64,000 nt of DNA, from positions 42,918,319-42,982,318 of the forward strand of contig NW_023998414.1 in assembly GCF_014805625.2 (NCBI RefSeq), given 5' to 3'. Origin of the DNA: Glossina fuscipes. Its lineage: Eukaryota > Arthropoda > Insecta > Diptera > Glossinidae. The first letter of the stretch is position 1; each line of letters starts with the position of its first letter. The position numbers and the translations under genes are program-made. Shown here in pieces: positions 24,332 to 35,719 of the stretch. The notes below the pieces were generated by a model. It was not told where the DNA came from, made no database searches, and saw nothing but the letters and a program-made list of their open reading frames with translations.

Positions 24332-24786
24332 AACCCTTTCGTATTCAAGATTTCTCAACTGTAGCGTTATATAATTCTTTGTATGGCAAAAAAAGTACAA
24401 TTTTTGATATTTTATGATTTACGTTTAGTAGACGACTTTGTGTTCGGCTATAAAGTTTCCGTTCGCTTTTCACTTACAATCTCCAATCTCGTATCTTCTT
24501 TTGAGTTCAGAAATTTTCATTTACAAGTCAAAACGCTATAGATCAATAAAAACACGTTACACTTTGCAGTTATAACTTGCTCTCTGCTAATGAAATCTAA
24601 GAAATCCACACAAGATTTTCTTTACCCGATGCGACCCGAGGAACAATCCTTTTTCCCGCACCCACCTGAGGAATAGAGGGCCTCATGAACATGGTATTCA
24701 GCTAATTAAAGTAAAATTTCTTTACTGATCAAAATTTAATTAGACATTCCCAGTATGAAATCCAGGCGTTGATTGTCTGCTCCGTA

Positions 24787-24825
24787 TAGTAGTAATAGTA
24801 GTAGTAGTAGTAGTAGTAGTAGTAG
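24787..24825. repeat. (AGT)n microsatellite
   Basis: About 13 AGT triplets with one AAT. Confidence 0.96.
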
Positions 24826-25469
24826 ATATATATAAAGCATACATCGATTAAATTTCATATTTCCTATCTTATTAATAATCTTTGATTAATCTTATGGAAC
24901 TTATGTAGCCACTAAGTGTGGATTGTTGTTGAACAATCTAATGATGCCGACTACTTGCTCTGGGAAATGCTTTATGATTATGCGAAAAAAAAAACCAACG
25001 GCAATCATGTTGTGAATTTGTATTTGTTTAGTTGTTTTTCTTCTTTAATTACTCAAGATAAGCGTAAAATAATTCCGAAGACGTCGTTCTATACTCGTGA
25101 TATCAGTATAACTTTTATATGTACATCCTAATATTTACACTAGAACATGAGCTCATAGAATACTAAGGAGTTGTTTGCTATGCCATCATCATCATCATTA
25201 TCATCATAATCATAACGTTTATTACATGCATGTATGGAAGTGTGTTTTTGACTTCATGACAATTAACTTTTAAAATATATCTTAGTTTTCTTAAGCTTGG
25301 CAAAATAAATTCGCCGCCCTCGCCTCCTTCAGCCTAAAAAGTATATCATAACTGATATTTAAGTTGCGTAGTAAGAGAAGGAATAATAAAAAAAAAAAAA
25401 ATAAAAATAAAAAAAATGCTTTATAATTATTGCATATATATATTAAGCGCAAATTCATTCATGTCATAT

Positions 25470-25472
<3 letters not shown>

Positions 25473-25502
<30 letters not shown>
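25473..25502. repeat. Poly(A) tract
   Basis: Thirty uninterrupted A. A shorter A-rich block lies at 25388-25415. Confidence 0.95.
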
Positions 25503-25503
<1 letters not shown>

Positions 25504-25901
25504 GACACAAAACAAAAAAGTCTAAAGCTGAGGAATTCTTAAAGGAATTGTTAAAATTTTTGTTCTCCATAAATAAGATTACAACAGCGGTACGGCGAGC
25601 AATGAAAGAAAAAGTAACGAGTTGAGAACGAGTTGAATTGTGAACTAACTGGGGCTTTGGCTTGTCTATGGCAAACTGACACAATAGACAACAGACATTC
25701 TTTTGTGTTTCTTTAAAAAAACTTAAACAAAAAGGCATTTTTTATTGTTAATAAAAATTAACTTGATTAACTTTTTGTTTAGATTCGTAAACATCAACGT
25801 TACATCACTATCTCTCTATCTCTCGTGTTCTCTCCCCCTCTCTATCTATGACTTTTCCCGCCACTTGATTCACACAAACTTCGAAACGCTTATTCGTTCA
25901 G

Positions 25902-26055
25902 CATATTTAACATTCGATGTGGAGCGTGTTATAAGTTCAAATGGAAGTTCATTAATGGCTTTAGCTGGTTCGCGTGGCATTTGTATATTAGAGTTGCCGC
26001 GTCGTTGGGGTGCCAGTGGTCAATTTATGCAAGGCAAACTCCAAATCACTTTTCG
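25902..26055 (+). CDS. Nup88 (members only) internal exon
   Basis: A good acceptor (CGCTTATTCGTTCAG) precedes 154 bases open in one frame: two bases of a split codon, 50 codons, then two bases. The translation contains FDVERVISSNG, SLMALAGSRGICILELPRRW and a G-rich end with GKLQITF. The ALxGxRGIxxLELPRRWG block is the signature of nucleoporin Nup88, near its N-terminus, at the start of its beta-propeller. Nup88 sits on the cytoplasmic face of the nuclear pore and is required with Nup214 for CRM1-linked export; in Drosophila it is encoded by mbo. The family is about 700 residues, so this is one exon. The expected donor would follow TTTTCG, but the sequence is ATAAGTTT, one base from GTAAGTTT. 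Read through, the frame stops at once (CGA TAA). No further Nup88 exon is recognised in the window. It may be a real gene with a sequencing error or an AT-type intron, or a pseudogene fragment. Confidence 0.7.
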
Positions 26056-26078
26056 ATAAGTTTACATTACTTTCTCTC

Positions 26079-26152
26079 TTACTTACTTACTTACTTACTC
26101 TTACTCTTACTCTTACTCTTACCCGTACTCTTACTCTTACTCTTCATCTTAA
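26079..26152. repeat. (TTAC)n then (TTACTC)n repeat
   Basis: Tetranucleotide TTAC units change into about ten TTACTC hexamers, with one CCGTAC variant. Confidence 0.95.
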
Positions 26153-26323
26153 TCTTATTTTTGCTTAACTTGAATTAAAGTGCCATTAAATCAGGCTTGT
26201 GCAACATGATTTTGTGTCATTATTCAAACGAATTACGCTCGAAAAGAAAATGGTCTGAAAATAAAAGAAATCAAAATAAAATGCTAATAAACTGCTTTCA
26301 AAAAGAAAAAAACTAGAGAAAAC

Positions 26324-26350
26324 GAGAGAGAGAGAGAGAGAGGCAGAGAG
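26324..26350. repeat. (GA)n microsatellite
   Basis: GA dinucleotides with one GGCA interruption. Confidence 0.95.
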
Positions 26351-26468
26351 CTTCATCAAGTTATGCTTACCTCACAGAAAGGAGACGCTGAAGAAAATTT
26401 TGTTATAAATTTTTGTCCCACCAATGTCGAGAAACTTTTTTTGTTTGTTTCTTCTTGTTGTAGTGTTG

Positions 26469-26516
26469 CCTCCCCCCCCCCCCCCTCCCTCCCTCCCTCC
26501 CTTCCTTCCTCCGTCC
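26469..26516. repeat. Poly(C)/(CCCT)n tract
   Basis: A C14-like run, then CCCT units and TTCC units. It is strongly strand-asymmetric and the only long C run in the window. Confidence 0.95.
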
Positions 26517-26945
26517 AACTTAACAGGGAAGTTCCGATAAGCTCTAGCAGTTACTAAAATTCTTCTCAATTTTAAGTTTGCATTAATTTCTTTCCTCCCG
26601 AAAAAGTCATTATTCTAATTTTTTCATTCTCGTTCGGCACTACAAGTAAAGTTTTGTAAACAGGTTGAATTCGAAAAAGTGTTGCATTCGTGTGCGTTGC
26701 TGTAGTGTTATAGAGTTCTTTTTTCGCGCTCCTTCGCTATGCTAGTATAAACATTTGCTGTTGTTAGCACATCTGGTTTTTATTACTTTTAATTTGCCAT
26801 TAATAAAGCATTTATTCTCCCAAGACCGTGGACTCCGCCAACACATTGCACTTCTACATCGCCTCTTCCCCCATTTTACAAGCCTACACTCTCTTCTATT
26901 TATTTTTTACTCTACACTCTAATATTTTACACAATTTGCTCACAC

Positions 26946-26969
26946 TTTTTTTTTTTTTTTTTTTTTTTT
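26946..26969. repeat. Poly(T) tract
   Basis: About 22 uninterrupted T; another T15 lies at 27124-27138. The stretch 26520-27400 shows no supported gene. Confidence 0.9.
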
Positions 26970-27469
26970 GTTAAACATCATCGTTAGAATAATTTCATTG
27001 AAATTACTTTTCTCAAATGTTCTTCAATTTCCATCATTATCCGCCAAATATTTCATAATTATAGATCCATGAATCAATTCTATTGGCAGTTTTATGACTT
27101 TTATATATTAAAAAATACTCTCTTTTTTTTTTTTTTTAGATTTTCTTTTTTATTAGCACACAGTGCTCTTAAAAGATAAATTTAAATAAAGTTAATTACT
27201 ACCGCATTAGCATTATTAAGGGCCAGTTGTACGGACGGATTCAATTACACGCACATACAAATGAAAATTGAACAAGTGAAAATGCTTTAAACTTTGTTTC
27301 ATGTGTCGTTCCTTCTCAAGTGGTGCATGTGGCAAATGATAATCAAGTTTATTTCAATTTACGTATAGTATAAAATTTTAACATTTAATTAAATAAATGA
27401 ATAAATAAATAATTTAAGGCGTTCTTGGGTAAATCACAAGTCATCGTCAAGCTTTACATTGAATTCTAG

Positions 27470-27572
27470 ACGCAATGATTTCCCAGAGCGGCTTCGAAGG
27501 ATGACTAAACGCAGAGTGGTTATCAGGTATTCGAAATTTAGCTTTCACTTGTGCAAACAGCTGAATACAAAG
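27470..27572 (+). CDS. Candidate internal exon, basic peptide (unrecognised)
   Basis: One base plus 34 codons lie between a weak acceptor (GAATTCTAG) and a near-perfect donor (ACAAAG then GTGAGG). The reading RNDFPERLRRMTKRRVVIRY is basic; the frame stays open for 75 codons in all. The acceptor has no clear pyrimidine tract. The protein family is unknown. Confidence 0.22.
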
Positions 27573-28333
27573 GTGAGGGCTGCGCGTCTCCAATTTAATT
27601 TCTTTTTCATATTCGAGATGTGTACTGGCCTATGACGAGTGCAGTCGTCGTCAGTCACCTCTTATTAATTACAAGATTTTAATAATGAACTAGTGATGTG
27701 TAAGTTAGCTGCCTTTGCCTGCGCAAACAATAATCAAGAGTTAAGTTTTTCATTGCTTGCACCAAGGCTAAGAAAACTATCGAATGGTCCGATAATCCAG
27801 GCATTTATTAAAAACTGACGCAACACTGTTCCGGCATATCTGACAGAAACTTAATTTTAGCTTCATGTTGTGAAGATTTCTGTTTCGCAAATTTTTTTTA
27901 AAACTGCTGAGCGATTAAGTGCAAAGCGCCGGCCGCGTTCCCGAAGCACGTTTCACAAACCTGCCTTCCACACTACGGAAACCGCCAAGTTTTGGAATTT
28001 AAGAAGAAGAAAAAAATGAAAAGTTTTTCGCAAATAACGTGCAAATATATAAAAATACTTTTTGCTTTCTAAACTTTTCAGCGAAGAAAATTTTTGCTTT
28101 CTTGTTGGAAAACTTAACCGTTTTTATGGCATTTTCGCTTTCGATTCACATAGCATAACAATTAATACCGAATTCAAAAGAGATTTGTTTTAAAAAAAAG
28201 CAAAAAAAAAATCCAAATATGTCACGCGGCAGACTACGTAGAGCGAGAAAAAGAGAGCTGAACGAGTATTTGCGTTCCCCAACTCTTTTTTTTTTTCTTT
28301 TTTTTTTGTGTAACTTTATTTACTTTTCAAGAA

Positions 28334-28384
28334 CAAAAAAAAAAAAAAAAAAAAGGCGAAGGAGAAGGAGAATGAGAAGGAGAA
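28334..28384. repeat. Poly(A) plus GGAGAA repeats
   Basis: A20, then GGCGAAGGAGAAGGAG-type hexamers. A T-rich block precedes it at 28287-28308. Confidence 0.9.
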
Positions 28385-28948
28385 TAAAAGCAAGAATTGC
28401 CACATTTTACCACCTTTAGGCCTCATTAATTTCCAAAAATCATTATCTCTAGCATTATCTCGTTGTTATTGCTGTTAAACTGTTGATTTAGGGTGGCGTT
28501 AAAAATTATGATAATTCACGAACTTATCGTAAAAGGGTCACGCAGCTGAAAATTTGCCTTCAATTGCGTAGATATGATATCAACGCGTGAAAAGGTCAAA
28601 GAGAAGAGCAAAGAGAAGTGAACTTTTTAATACCCGTCACTCAGAGCTTAATAAGTCATCTAAATCCAAATCCAGCTTATTAGCCGGTTAGATGCTAGGA
28701 CACAATCAGCAAATCATCATCGGTTTTATTGCATAAGTCAGCGCGCGATCACATGAAAATACGGAATTTGAAAACCTATTTGCATTTGATTTTTGAAGAG
28801 AACATTTTTTAACGATCCTATTACACGCTCAAATAAAAGATCTACACCGTTAAAATGATAAATCATAATGGAAGCGAGACCCTAGGCACGCTAATGCACA
28901 CGAAATTTCCTTTAGAATTTATTCTTTTTGCATTTGTGCATTTGTGCC

Positions 28949-29017
28949 ATGCACATGTGCGTCACAAACGGGACAGTAAGGTTAGCATATTTACCCGAAG
29001 CTAGCGAGGCGATGGCG
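28949..29017 (+). CDS. Candidate first coding exon (unrecognised)
   Basis: The frame from ATG 28949 (second ATG at 28955) reads MHMCVTNGTVRLAYLPEASE and ends AMA at a codon boundary. It stops immediately before a perfect donor, GTAAGTAT. No known signal or domain is seen. The next exon is not identified. Support is the donor and frame only. Confidence 0.28.
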
Positions 29018-29169
29018 GTAAGTATAAAAGCATAAAATTACTAATTTACATTAAATAGATTAAAATTTTGTTGACTGATTTTTTTTTAACCGCATAAACA
29101 TTTGAATTGCCTTACGTCGTCTTGAGACATCGCTCGCCGTAACCCGTTCCTTCGAAGTGCTAACAGTCA

Positions 29170-29186
29170 TAGTAGTAGTGGTAGTG

Positions 29187-29222
<36 letters not shown>

Positions 29223-29236
29223 ATAGTGGTAGTAAT
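29170..29236. repeat. (AGT)n microsatellite
   Basis: About 22 GTA/AGT triplets with GTG interruptions. It reads as poly-valine on + and poly-threonine on -, both spurious. Confidence 0.96.
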
Positions 29237-30484
29237 CCTGGTAGGTTCGCCGAGTGCTTTTTTGGTTATCCTTTCCTTTTTTTTTTGTGTTTTGCGTAAA
29301 AGTGAAAAGACAATCAACTCAGCAAACAGTAAAATAACGCGCATATTAATGAGGTATAATTTGAAACAGTAACAATATTCATGTGAAAGACAAGCAAGTA
29401 CCAGCAAGTCGGAAACAAACGCTATACTCTTTTACGCAGATAGATAGATAATCAACCTATGGACGATGATATTGAGTTTGTCGACACAGCAATAAAAATA
29501 TAAAGCGAACGACGAGGATATAACGCTAAGTAACTCAGTCGCAGTTTATTATATTCGAAATATTCAAATTTCATTTCCTTTAAGGACGGCGGCATAAGAA
29601 AAAGAAATTAACTGAAAATATTCTCTTCTTTTTTTTTGTTTTTTTTTTTGAAATTCGAAGCGAACAAGTACAACTGACTATTTGACTTGTGTATTAGAGG
29701 AGAGTTTGCCGTCTTGCATCAACGATTTTGTATTTTGTATTTTGTAATAGAATTCCTTTTCGGAAAAAAACACATCTTATTAAAATATTCAAATATTTCT
29801 GCGCAAAAACTCTGTCAACAGCATTTTTGGTTATGATTTCATGGTGCAAACTACGCACAATTCGCGTCGTAAAAATGTTGAAAGTCAACTAATGCAGATA
29901 TCAGGTCAGGTACTTTCTCCTGCCTCCCTCCCTCCATTCAACGTTATTGTACAATAACTGTCAAATTACTTCGATTAACATAGAAATGGTGACATTTTTC
30001 TCCTCGTTCTCGCAGCAGCTCCCTGGCCATTGTCACGGCGGCCACTGTCATCATTTTTTTTTTTTTTTTCTTTTGTGTTTGTGCCTATTTCATTGTATGG
30101 GTATTTTTTTTTTTTTTTTGTATTATTATTATGTTCGAATTGCTGACAAAGTTATTTTTACTTATTTTAAAATGTTGAGAGAACGCAAAGAAAATTGATT
30201 ATGCAATTTTAAATTTAAATCAAACTCGATCTACCCGTAATTTTCTTTTTTTCTGCTGGTCCATTTTGTACTGGGGGGCATATATAGATACACAAGAAGA
30301 AAAAAAAAACAAAAAATTGTATTTTAAATAATAGTAAAAATAGCAAACACAAAATGTCTAAACTAAATTCATTCTGGGCATAACAATATATTTGACTGTT
30401 TGAAGCCATAATTTTAGTCATTAGTTGTTGTGCGCACTACACGCAATTAAACACAAATGGCTTAAGCTTTGTAATCCAACAAGG

Positions 30485-30538
30485 ACTTGCTTGCTTGCCT
30501 GCCTGCCTGCCTGCTTGCCCGCCTGCCTGCCTGCCGGC
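30485..30538. repeat. (CTTG)n/(CCTG)n microsatellite
   Basis: Thirteen tetranucleotide units, mixed CTTG, CCTG and CCCG. Confidence 0.95.
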
Positions 30539-30548
30539 TTTCGTGTTA

Positions 30549-30598
30549 TTCTCTACAAATATATATATATATATATTCTCTACAAATATATATATATA
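30549..30598. repeat. 27-base tandem duplication with (AT)n
   Basis: TTCTCTACAAATATATATAT starts at 30549 and again at 30576. Two units only. Confidence 0.9.
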
Positions 30599-30810
30599 AC
30601 GCGTAGGTGTTTTGTAATGTGTACGGTAGTTTGTTCGTAAACTAGGCTCCTCTATAAATCCTTAAGAGTTGCCACCGAAACTTTATCCTTTTCCCTTGCT
30701 GCAAAGGAAACCGGTGTAGAAAACTATACAAATGTGTACCTAGATGCAGTGCGATGCCAAGCTAAAAAAAAAAAAAACAAAACAAATTTTACCTAAAATA
30801 ATGTCTTGTT

Positions 30811-30871
30811 CTTTTTTTGTTTTTATTTTAATTTTTATTTTTTTATTTTTTTATTTTTTTTTTTTTTTTTG
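30811..30871. repeat. T-rich low-complexity tract
   Basis: T runs broken by single A or G, ending in about 20 T. Confidence 0.9.
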
Positions 30872-31254
30872 TTTATCACTGAAACGTTGAAAGTATATTA
30901 AAAATGTTATTCGTTTTGTAACATTTGTAAGTACTCACGGTCAACGCAGTCTATTTACACACGCGATATTCATTTTCATTTCCTTACGATTGTACCGCAA
31001 TCTTATCGCATCTTGGTGAGATTTTCGAAACAAAAATTAAAAATAAACAATAAGGAGAATAAATAATTGAATGCCAGAAGTTTGAAATTTGGTGGACAAA
31101 CATTTTCTAAAAACGGATAAATTTACCTCAATAACGAATTCGACCGAACGTATTACGAGCGCTTGGCAATATTTATGAGAATGTTACAAGTCTTTTAAGT
31201 AAAAGATAAAAAGCTCTAAAATATTTATTTATTCGCTCTTAAGTTGATGGGTAT

Positions 31255-31455
31255 CTAAGATTTGTGGCAAAACCGAGCGTGGTGTCTCTTTTTTTTCTTC
31301 CTCCTGCAACCATGAATGTATTCAAGGGCCGGAGAGGTTGGTGATGAGGAGGGCACGGCGAGAGTGGGAGGCGCGGGGGGCGCGGGCAGACCGAAGTCTT
31401 GGCAATAGCGAGTTTGGGACAATTTGTCGCGCTCATCGCCGGCATTTATACGCAT
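31255..31455 (-). CDS. Candidate exon in a GC-rich island
   Basis: Bases 31325-31443 are the most GC-rich of the window. On the minus strand the frame from ATG 31455 reads MRINAGDERDKLSQTRYC, then a proline-rich segment (LPAPPAPPTLAVPSSSP) and a basic tail. Proline-rich linkers of this kind occur in real insect proteins. Another minus frame and the + frame (VGDEEGTARVGGAGGAG) are also open, as expected where GC-rich DNA lacks stops. Splice sites are weak. It may be a genuine exon, a promoter-type island or foreign sequence. Confidence 0.25.
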   Translation of the reverse strand: MRINAGDERDKLSQTRYCQDFGLPAPPAPPTLAVPSSSPTSPALEYIHGCRRKKKKRHHARFCHKS

Positions 31456-31597
31456 CCGTTAATTTTGGCGTATATTTCAAAAAATTTATTACTCACAAAA
31501 TATCACCTGTGCAACTTTTTGCGTAGTTTAAAAGAATAGTTGAGTTTTTGTTGCGATATAATAAGAGAAATTTTAAACTTTTGTTATTGTTTTTGCC

Positions 31598-31668
31598 GTT
31601 GCTGCTGTTGTTGTTGTTATTATTATTATTATTATTATCATTATTATTATTATTATTATTATTATTAC
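31598..31668. repeat. (TTG)n/(TTA)n microsatellite
   Basis: GCTGCTG, then TTG triplets, then about 15 TTA/ATT triplets. The stretch 31670-33390 shows no supported gene. Confidence 0.95.
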
Positions 31669-33399
31669 TGTATTTTGTATTTTGCCAAAGTAAGGAAAGT
31701 ACGTGCGTCCCTCTGTGCTGAAAGTCTTTTAAGGCATTTATTTCAGTTTAGATTTCGAAAGAAATAAATTTTGAAAAAACCCACTTATTAGGTTTCTTAA
31801 CTGTCCTTCCTCCCCTCTACCGCCAACATCTACATTATCATTTCGTTATATAAATGCATGCACATTTATATAATAAGCAAAAAAAAGAAAAAAAAAAAAT
31901 CTGACAATAAACACCATTATTATTGCAGCACTATTGTGGCGGCCTTATTATGCTTAATGTTGATCTCGCCTGACTACCTGCCCGTTCATCTATACTTTCC
32001 AGATTAATTTAATACGAAAATTTCTCCGCATTTGTCAGCGATTTGAATAACTTGGGCTGACAATGACAATAACAAGGAAAGCGCATCAACAATCTATAGA
32101 AAATGGAAAATGAAAACATCGTATACATTGAAAAGTGCTGAACAGCAGCGACCATTTATCAGGAAATATATTCTGAAAAATGTTAGTTGTAGTTATTGTC
32201 GTTCTTTTTTTTTTTTTTTTTTTTATATTATGTCGGCGAAATTCCGTTAGTACCCTATAACATTCTCTTTCAAGCTTAGAGGGAATTATGAATAGAGTAA
32301 AAATTATTTAAAAAAACGAATATATGTGCATGTATATATTTGCCGCCAGTCGTTACTTTATTATTAGAGTCTTATCAATATTTTTTGCACCTTTCCTCCC
32401 ATTTCGTACACGTCAAGTGGCATAGAGTAAGAATATTAGTAGTGTTGCAATTGTCTTTCATGTTTAAGTGCAACTGTGCAAATCTTGCGGCGTGACTGCA
32501 GTGACATTTGAGAAGTAAGATCTAGGAGATGCTCAACGCTTGCATAATGCGTTGAAGTAATAAAAATTCATTCATCCAAATTGTTTTGAGCGACGAGGAC
32601 AAGAAGCAAAACTCTAGTTTGCGAGCTTGCGAAATCCCTACGGAACTAATCGAAGAACCTCTGCAACTATGACGAGTGATTGTTTGGTGCGCTAAGATTT
32701 TTCAGCTGTCTGCGTATGTAGACCGGTTTACAGCTCTTTTGAAAATGCTGCTTATTCGACCGCTGCAACATTTGGATTGCGTTTCCGAAAGAACTTAACT
32801 GACTTTTTTTTTTCTTTTTACTTGCAATTAAAGTTACTGATGTTGTGGACGAGGTTTATTTTAAGCAAGATGTGCTCATCTGTCGATGCGCTCGCGGAAG
32901 AATAACCCGTGTGTGTGATAAATTTAAAATGACATTTCGATTTCGACGAAGCTTCTTCAGCTTCGAAATGTGAAGTTGAGAAGGATTTTTTATTCAGTCT
33001 GAGAATTTTTATTCCTTTCAAATGCTGACTTATACAACAAAACCGGTTAAAATTTTTGCATATAGGGTAAAGACTTCTCGCCAACGTCCTGGCGTCAAAA
33101 TAAACACGAAGACTATCTTAACCTGTAAAGGGTTCTGAAGTTTTCAGATTTGAGTTTACCAGCTAAGCATCGCCTATTGTACGGTAGCTAGACGATATAT
33201 TCGATATACACTACACACTTGCAGCATACGCTGTCACTTTTTAAATTTCGTGAGGTATGCACTTTCGATTTTCGATTTTTTTTTTTTTTTTTTTCTTTTT
33301 ATATTAGCACCTTTGCACCTTTTTAGTGCTTTGCTTTTGGCACATGTGAACGTTAAACGTGTTTTCGTGTGCATGTCGGTTACTTGCTATCGAAAAAAA

Positions 33400-33955
33400 T
33401 TGATTAAAGAATCTGAATTAAATTTTGAAATTAGCTGGAATGTTAACTGTGGCATTTGGCGAGTCTGCTTCGAGCAAAAACAATGTTTATAAGTGATAAG
33501 ATCTAAAATCTTCACTGAAAGCCGCGAACATGTTAGCGAAGATGCTCCAGCACGTCACCAACCGATTGAAAACGTTAAAGCAGTGAAGAAAATTGTTATG
33601 TGGATCCGGCAAATAGTTTGGCTCATGTCATGCAATTTTTCCCGGTTGTTTTAGACGTAAAACGTCATGGATATCACACCAGCACAACGCGTCAGATCCC
33701 ATGTCATTGCTTGTTCGTAATTTTTTGGTTTAAAACAATACCAGCCACCGTATTCATCGGACTTGGGCCACCGGCGACATTTTCCTTTTCCCAAAATTGA
33801 AAAGACCCATGAAAGGACGGAGTTAAAGAGTGCAAGGTCATGGCAAAAGCACTTCGAGGATTTGGAAAAGCGCTTGCAAATTTGAGTTATATCTAAGAAG
33901 ATTACTACAAAGAGAGGAAAATAGATATTGATGAATAAATTGAACGGACCTTGTT
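33400..33955 (+). mobile_element. Internally deleted mariner relic
   Basis: In changing + frames one reads FGESASSKNNVYK (mariner HTH block 'FGESxxSKxxVYEW'), then DAPARHQPIENVKAV (the RSGRPSTS..ENIEKV linker). After a jump comes YQPPYSSDLGPPATF, the 'PPYSPDLAPCDFFLFPKI' block, and a basic C-terminal end (EDLEKRLQ). The central catalytic part with the first two aspartates is missing. The relic ends just left of the Tc1 terminal repeat at 33968. Confidence 0.75.
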
Positions 33956-33967
33956 TGTGTTTATTTA

Positions 33968-34660
33968 CAGTAGTCCAGTAAAGTCTGCATACGGGTTAAG
34001 TTTTCTCTTATTAAAAACAACATCTGCTGATTGAGTGCCAAAAAAATATATTTCAAAAATATATAAAACAAAAACTTGTACTAAAGAATAATGCAAGATT
34101 TCTCTTTAACTTATGATAAAGTTAAAAACCAAAAATATACGTCAATCTCCAAAAAATATCACAAAAAAAATATACATACAGTTTATTTCACAGATAGTTT
34201 AATATGCTCCCTGTGCGACAAAATAAAAAACGTAATATCTTAATGGACCAGCATTAGCATCGAGTACGACTTGCATAGTATATCTTGGCATTCTTCTACA
34301 CCAATCCCGTTCCAATCCCCCAGTAACGTTTGGTTAAGGTCTTGCCTGTTAGAAATTTGATTTTTTCCAGCTCGTCCCCCCAATTCATGCCACATACTTT
34401 TAATTGCATTCAAATCCGCTAAATGAGAAGCAGAATAAAATGTTTGACGACGTCCTTAAGTAGTAACTCACTGATGTATGTTTCGGATCATCATCCTGGT
34501 GGATGATTCATTTGCCCTCTCCTCTCCTTTATATTCTTGTAATTTATTCTCATCAGATAATATTGTACAATGTGTGTGGTTAAATGAATCATTCAATCAA
34601 CTTCAAAGTAACTGCTCGACGGTTCTTTCATTTACCTTTAGTGTGTCTATCAATAGAGTT
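33968..34660 (-). mobile_element. Tc1-like transposase relic
   Basis: The left end TACAGTAGTCCAGTAAAGTC, with its TA, looks like a Tc1 terminal repeat. On the minus strand the transposase C-terminal half is read in shifting frames. It includes DDDPKHTS (second catalytic D block), ADLNAIKSMWHELGGRAG, ISNRQDLNQTLLGDWN, and MPRYTMQVVLDANAGPLRY at the end. The 'PIENLW' glutamate of the DDE triad is lysine (AIKSMW). The N-terminal half and the other terminal repeat were not found. The copy is dead. Confidence 0.8.
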
Positions 34661-34848
34661 AAAAGATATATCTTCACTGCATATATATATCATTGAAATT
34701 GGGTGCCTTCCAGACGTAATATCTATAGACTCAACTAAAATGAGGTAAATCTTTTGGTCTATGAGCTTCAAAATTCAAAAAGTTTAAAAGGTGAAAAGCA
34801 AGTACACTTGTTTTACTTTATTTCGACATTATATAGAAAGAAGATCGT

Positions 34849-35030
34849 CAATCAAAAGTAGAGCAGAGCAGAGTTCAAAGTCAACAGTCTTTTACAATAT
34901 TTTTAGTCTTAAAGTACTAGCAAGGACGAGTCTAAGCCAGACGACTATCAATCAAGAGCAAACTGCGTAGTCCACGTGTCAGTCCACAATATTTTTAGGC
35001 TTAAAGTATTAACAAGTGAACATAAGTCTA
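34849..35030. repeat. Imperfect tandem duplication, about 92-100 bases
   Basis: CAATCAAAAG at 34849 recurs as CAATCAAGAG at 34949. CAATATTTTTAGTCTTAAAGT at 34895 recurs at 34987, so the units differ by an 8-base indel. A further short internal repetition (GGCAGGTATCTCAA / GGCAAATATCTCAA) lies at 35174-35216. It might be a decayed LTR. Confidence 0.7.
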
Positions 35031-35674
35031 AGTACGCTCTATCGTACTGCGATCCATGTCCTCAGTCACCAACTTGACAATCTCAAGCCCTATTCCCACC
35101 CAATGATGCTACGCGTTTACCCCTTTCTTTGCTCTCATTTTGAAAGACTTTCGCTTGCTTGCTTTAGTGTAAGCGGCAGGTATCTCAATTGGGGCCGAAG
35201 TGGCAAATATCTCAACTAGGCAGGTTTAAGCATGTGGTGGAATTTTTCACAAAGCATGTAAATAAAAATTTTCTCCATGACTTATAAATTTTCAAAGAAA
35301 CAAAATTAATTTTCTGTTTCGACTTGTAGCTACGGTTGAGCCTTTGATTATGATTACCTACTTACTCTTCAGTTGCAAATATAAACCAAGGAATGGACAG
35401 CTATGATTTTTTCATCATCAGCATCAATACTTTTACGATGCAAAAGACGTTTTGCTATTAAACGATCTCCAAAATAGACGATAAGAACGTCGATTAACTG
35501 AACAAATTTACGAAACAAAGTGAAACGGCGCAAAGGGCCGACATTTTAGAAAATCTTTAGTTCCGATATGAATGTTGTTATTGCAGCACTCGCTGTCTAT
35601 GCTTATAGCTAAAAGAGAGAAAAAAAAAAGAAACGTAATAACTAGTTACATTACGTCGCAAAAATTTCGCGACG

Positions 35675-35688
35675 ACGAGTATACTCGT
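35675..35688. repeat. 14-base perfect palindrome
   Basis: ACGAGTATACTCGT reads the same on both strands, with TCGCGACG on the left. It is followed by ATCGAGTATTCG, a half-related copy. Confidence 0.8.
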
Positions 35689-35719
35689 TATACATCGAGT
35701 ATTCGTAACATGAGATTAG

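Noticed and set aside
24916..25131. 71-codon frame with NDADYLLWEMLYDYAKK
   Set aside because: Protein-like start, but no splice support; the end is over A-rich DNA and another frame is equally open.
29060..29407. 115-codon threonine-rich minus frame
   Set aside because: It is the (AGT)n microsatellite read in one frame.
31929..32007. Exon-like frame after ATTATTATTGCAG, hydrophobic (TIVAALLCLMLISPDYLPVH)
   Set aside because: Only 25 codons to a stop, weak pyrimidine tract and another open frame in parallel; not enough to call.
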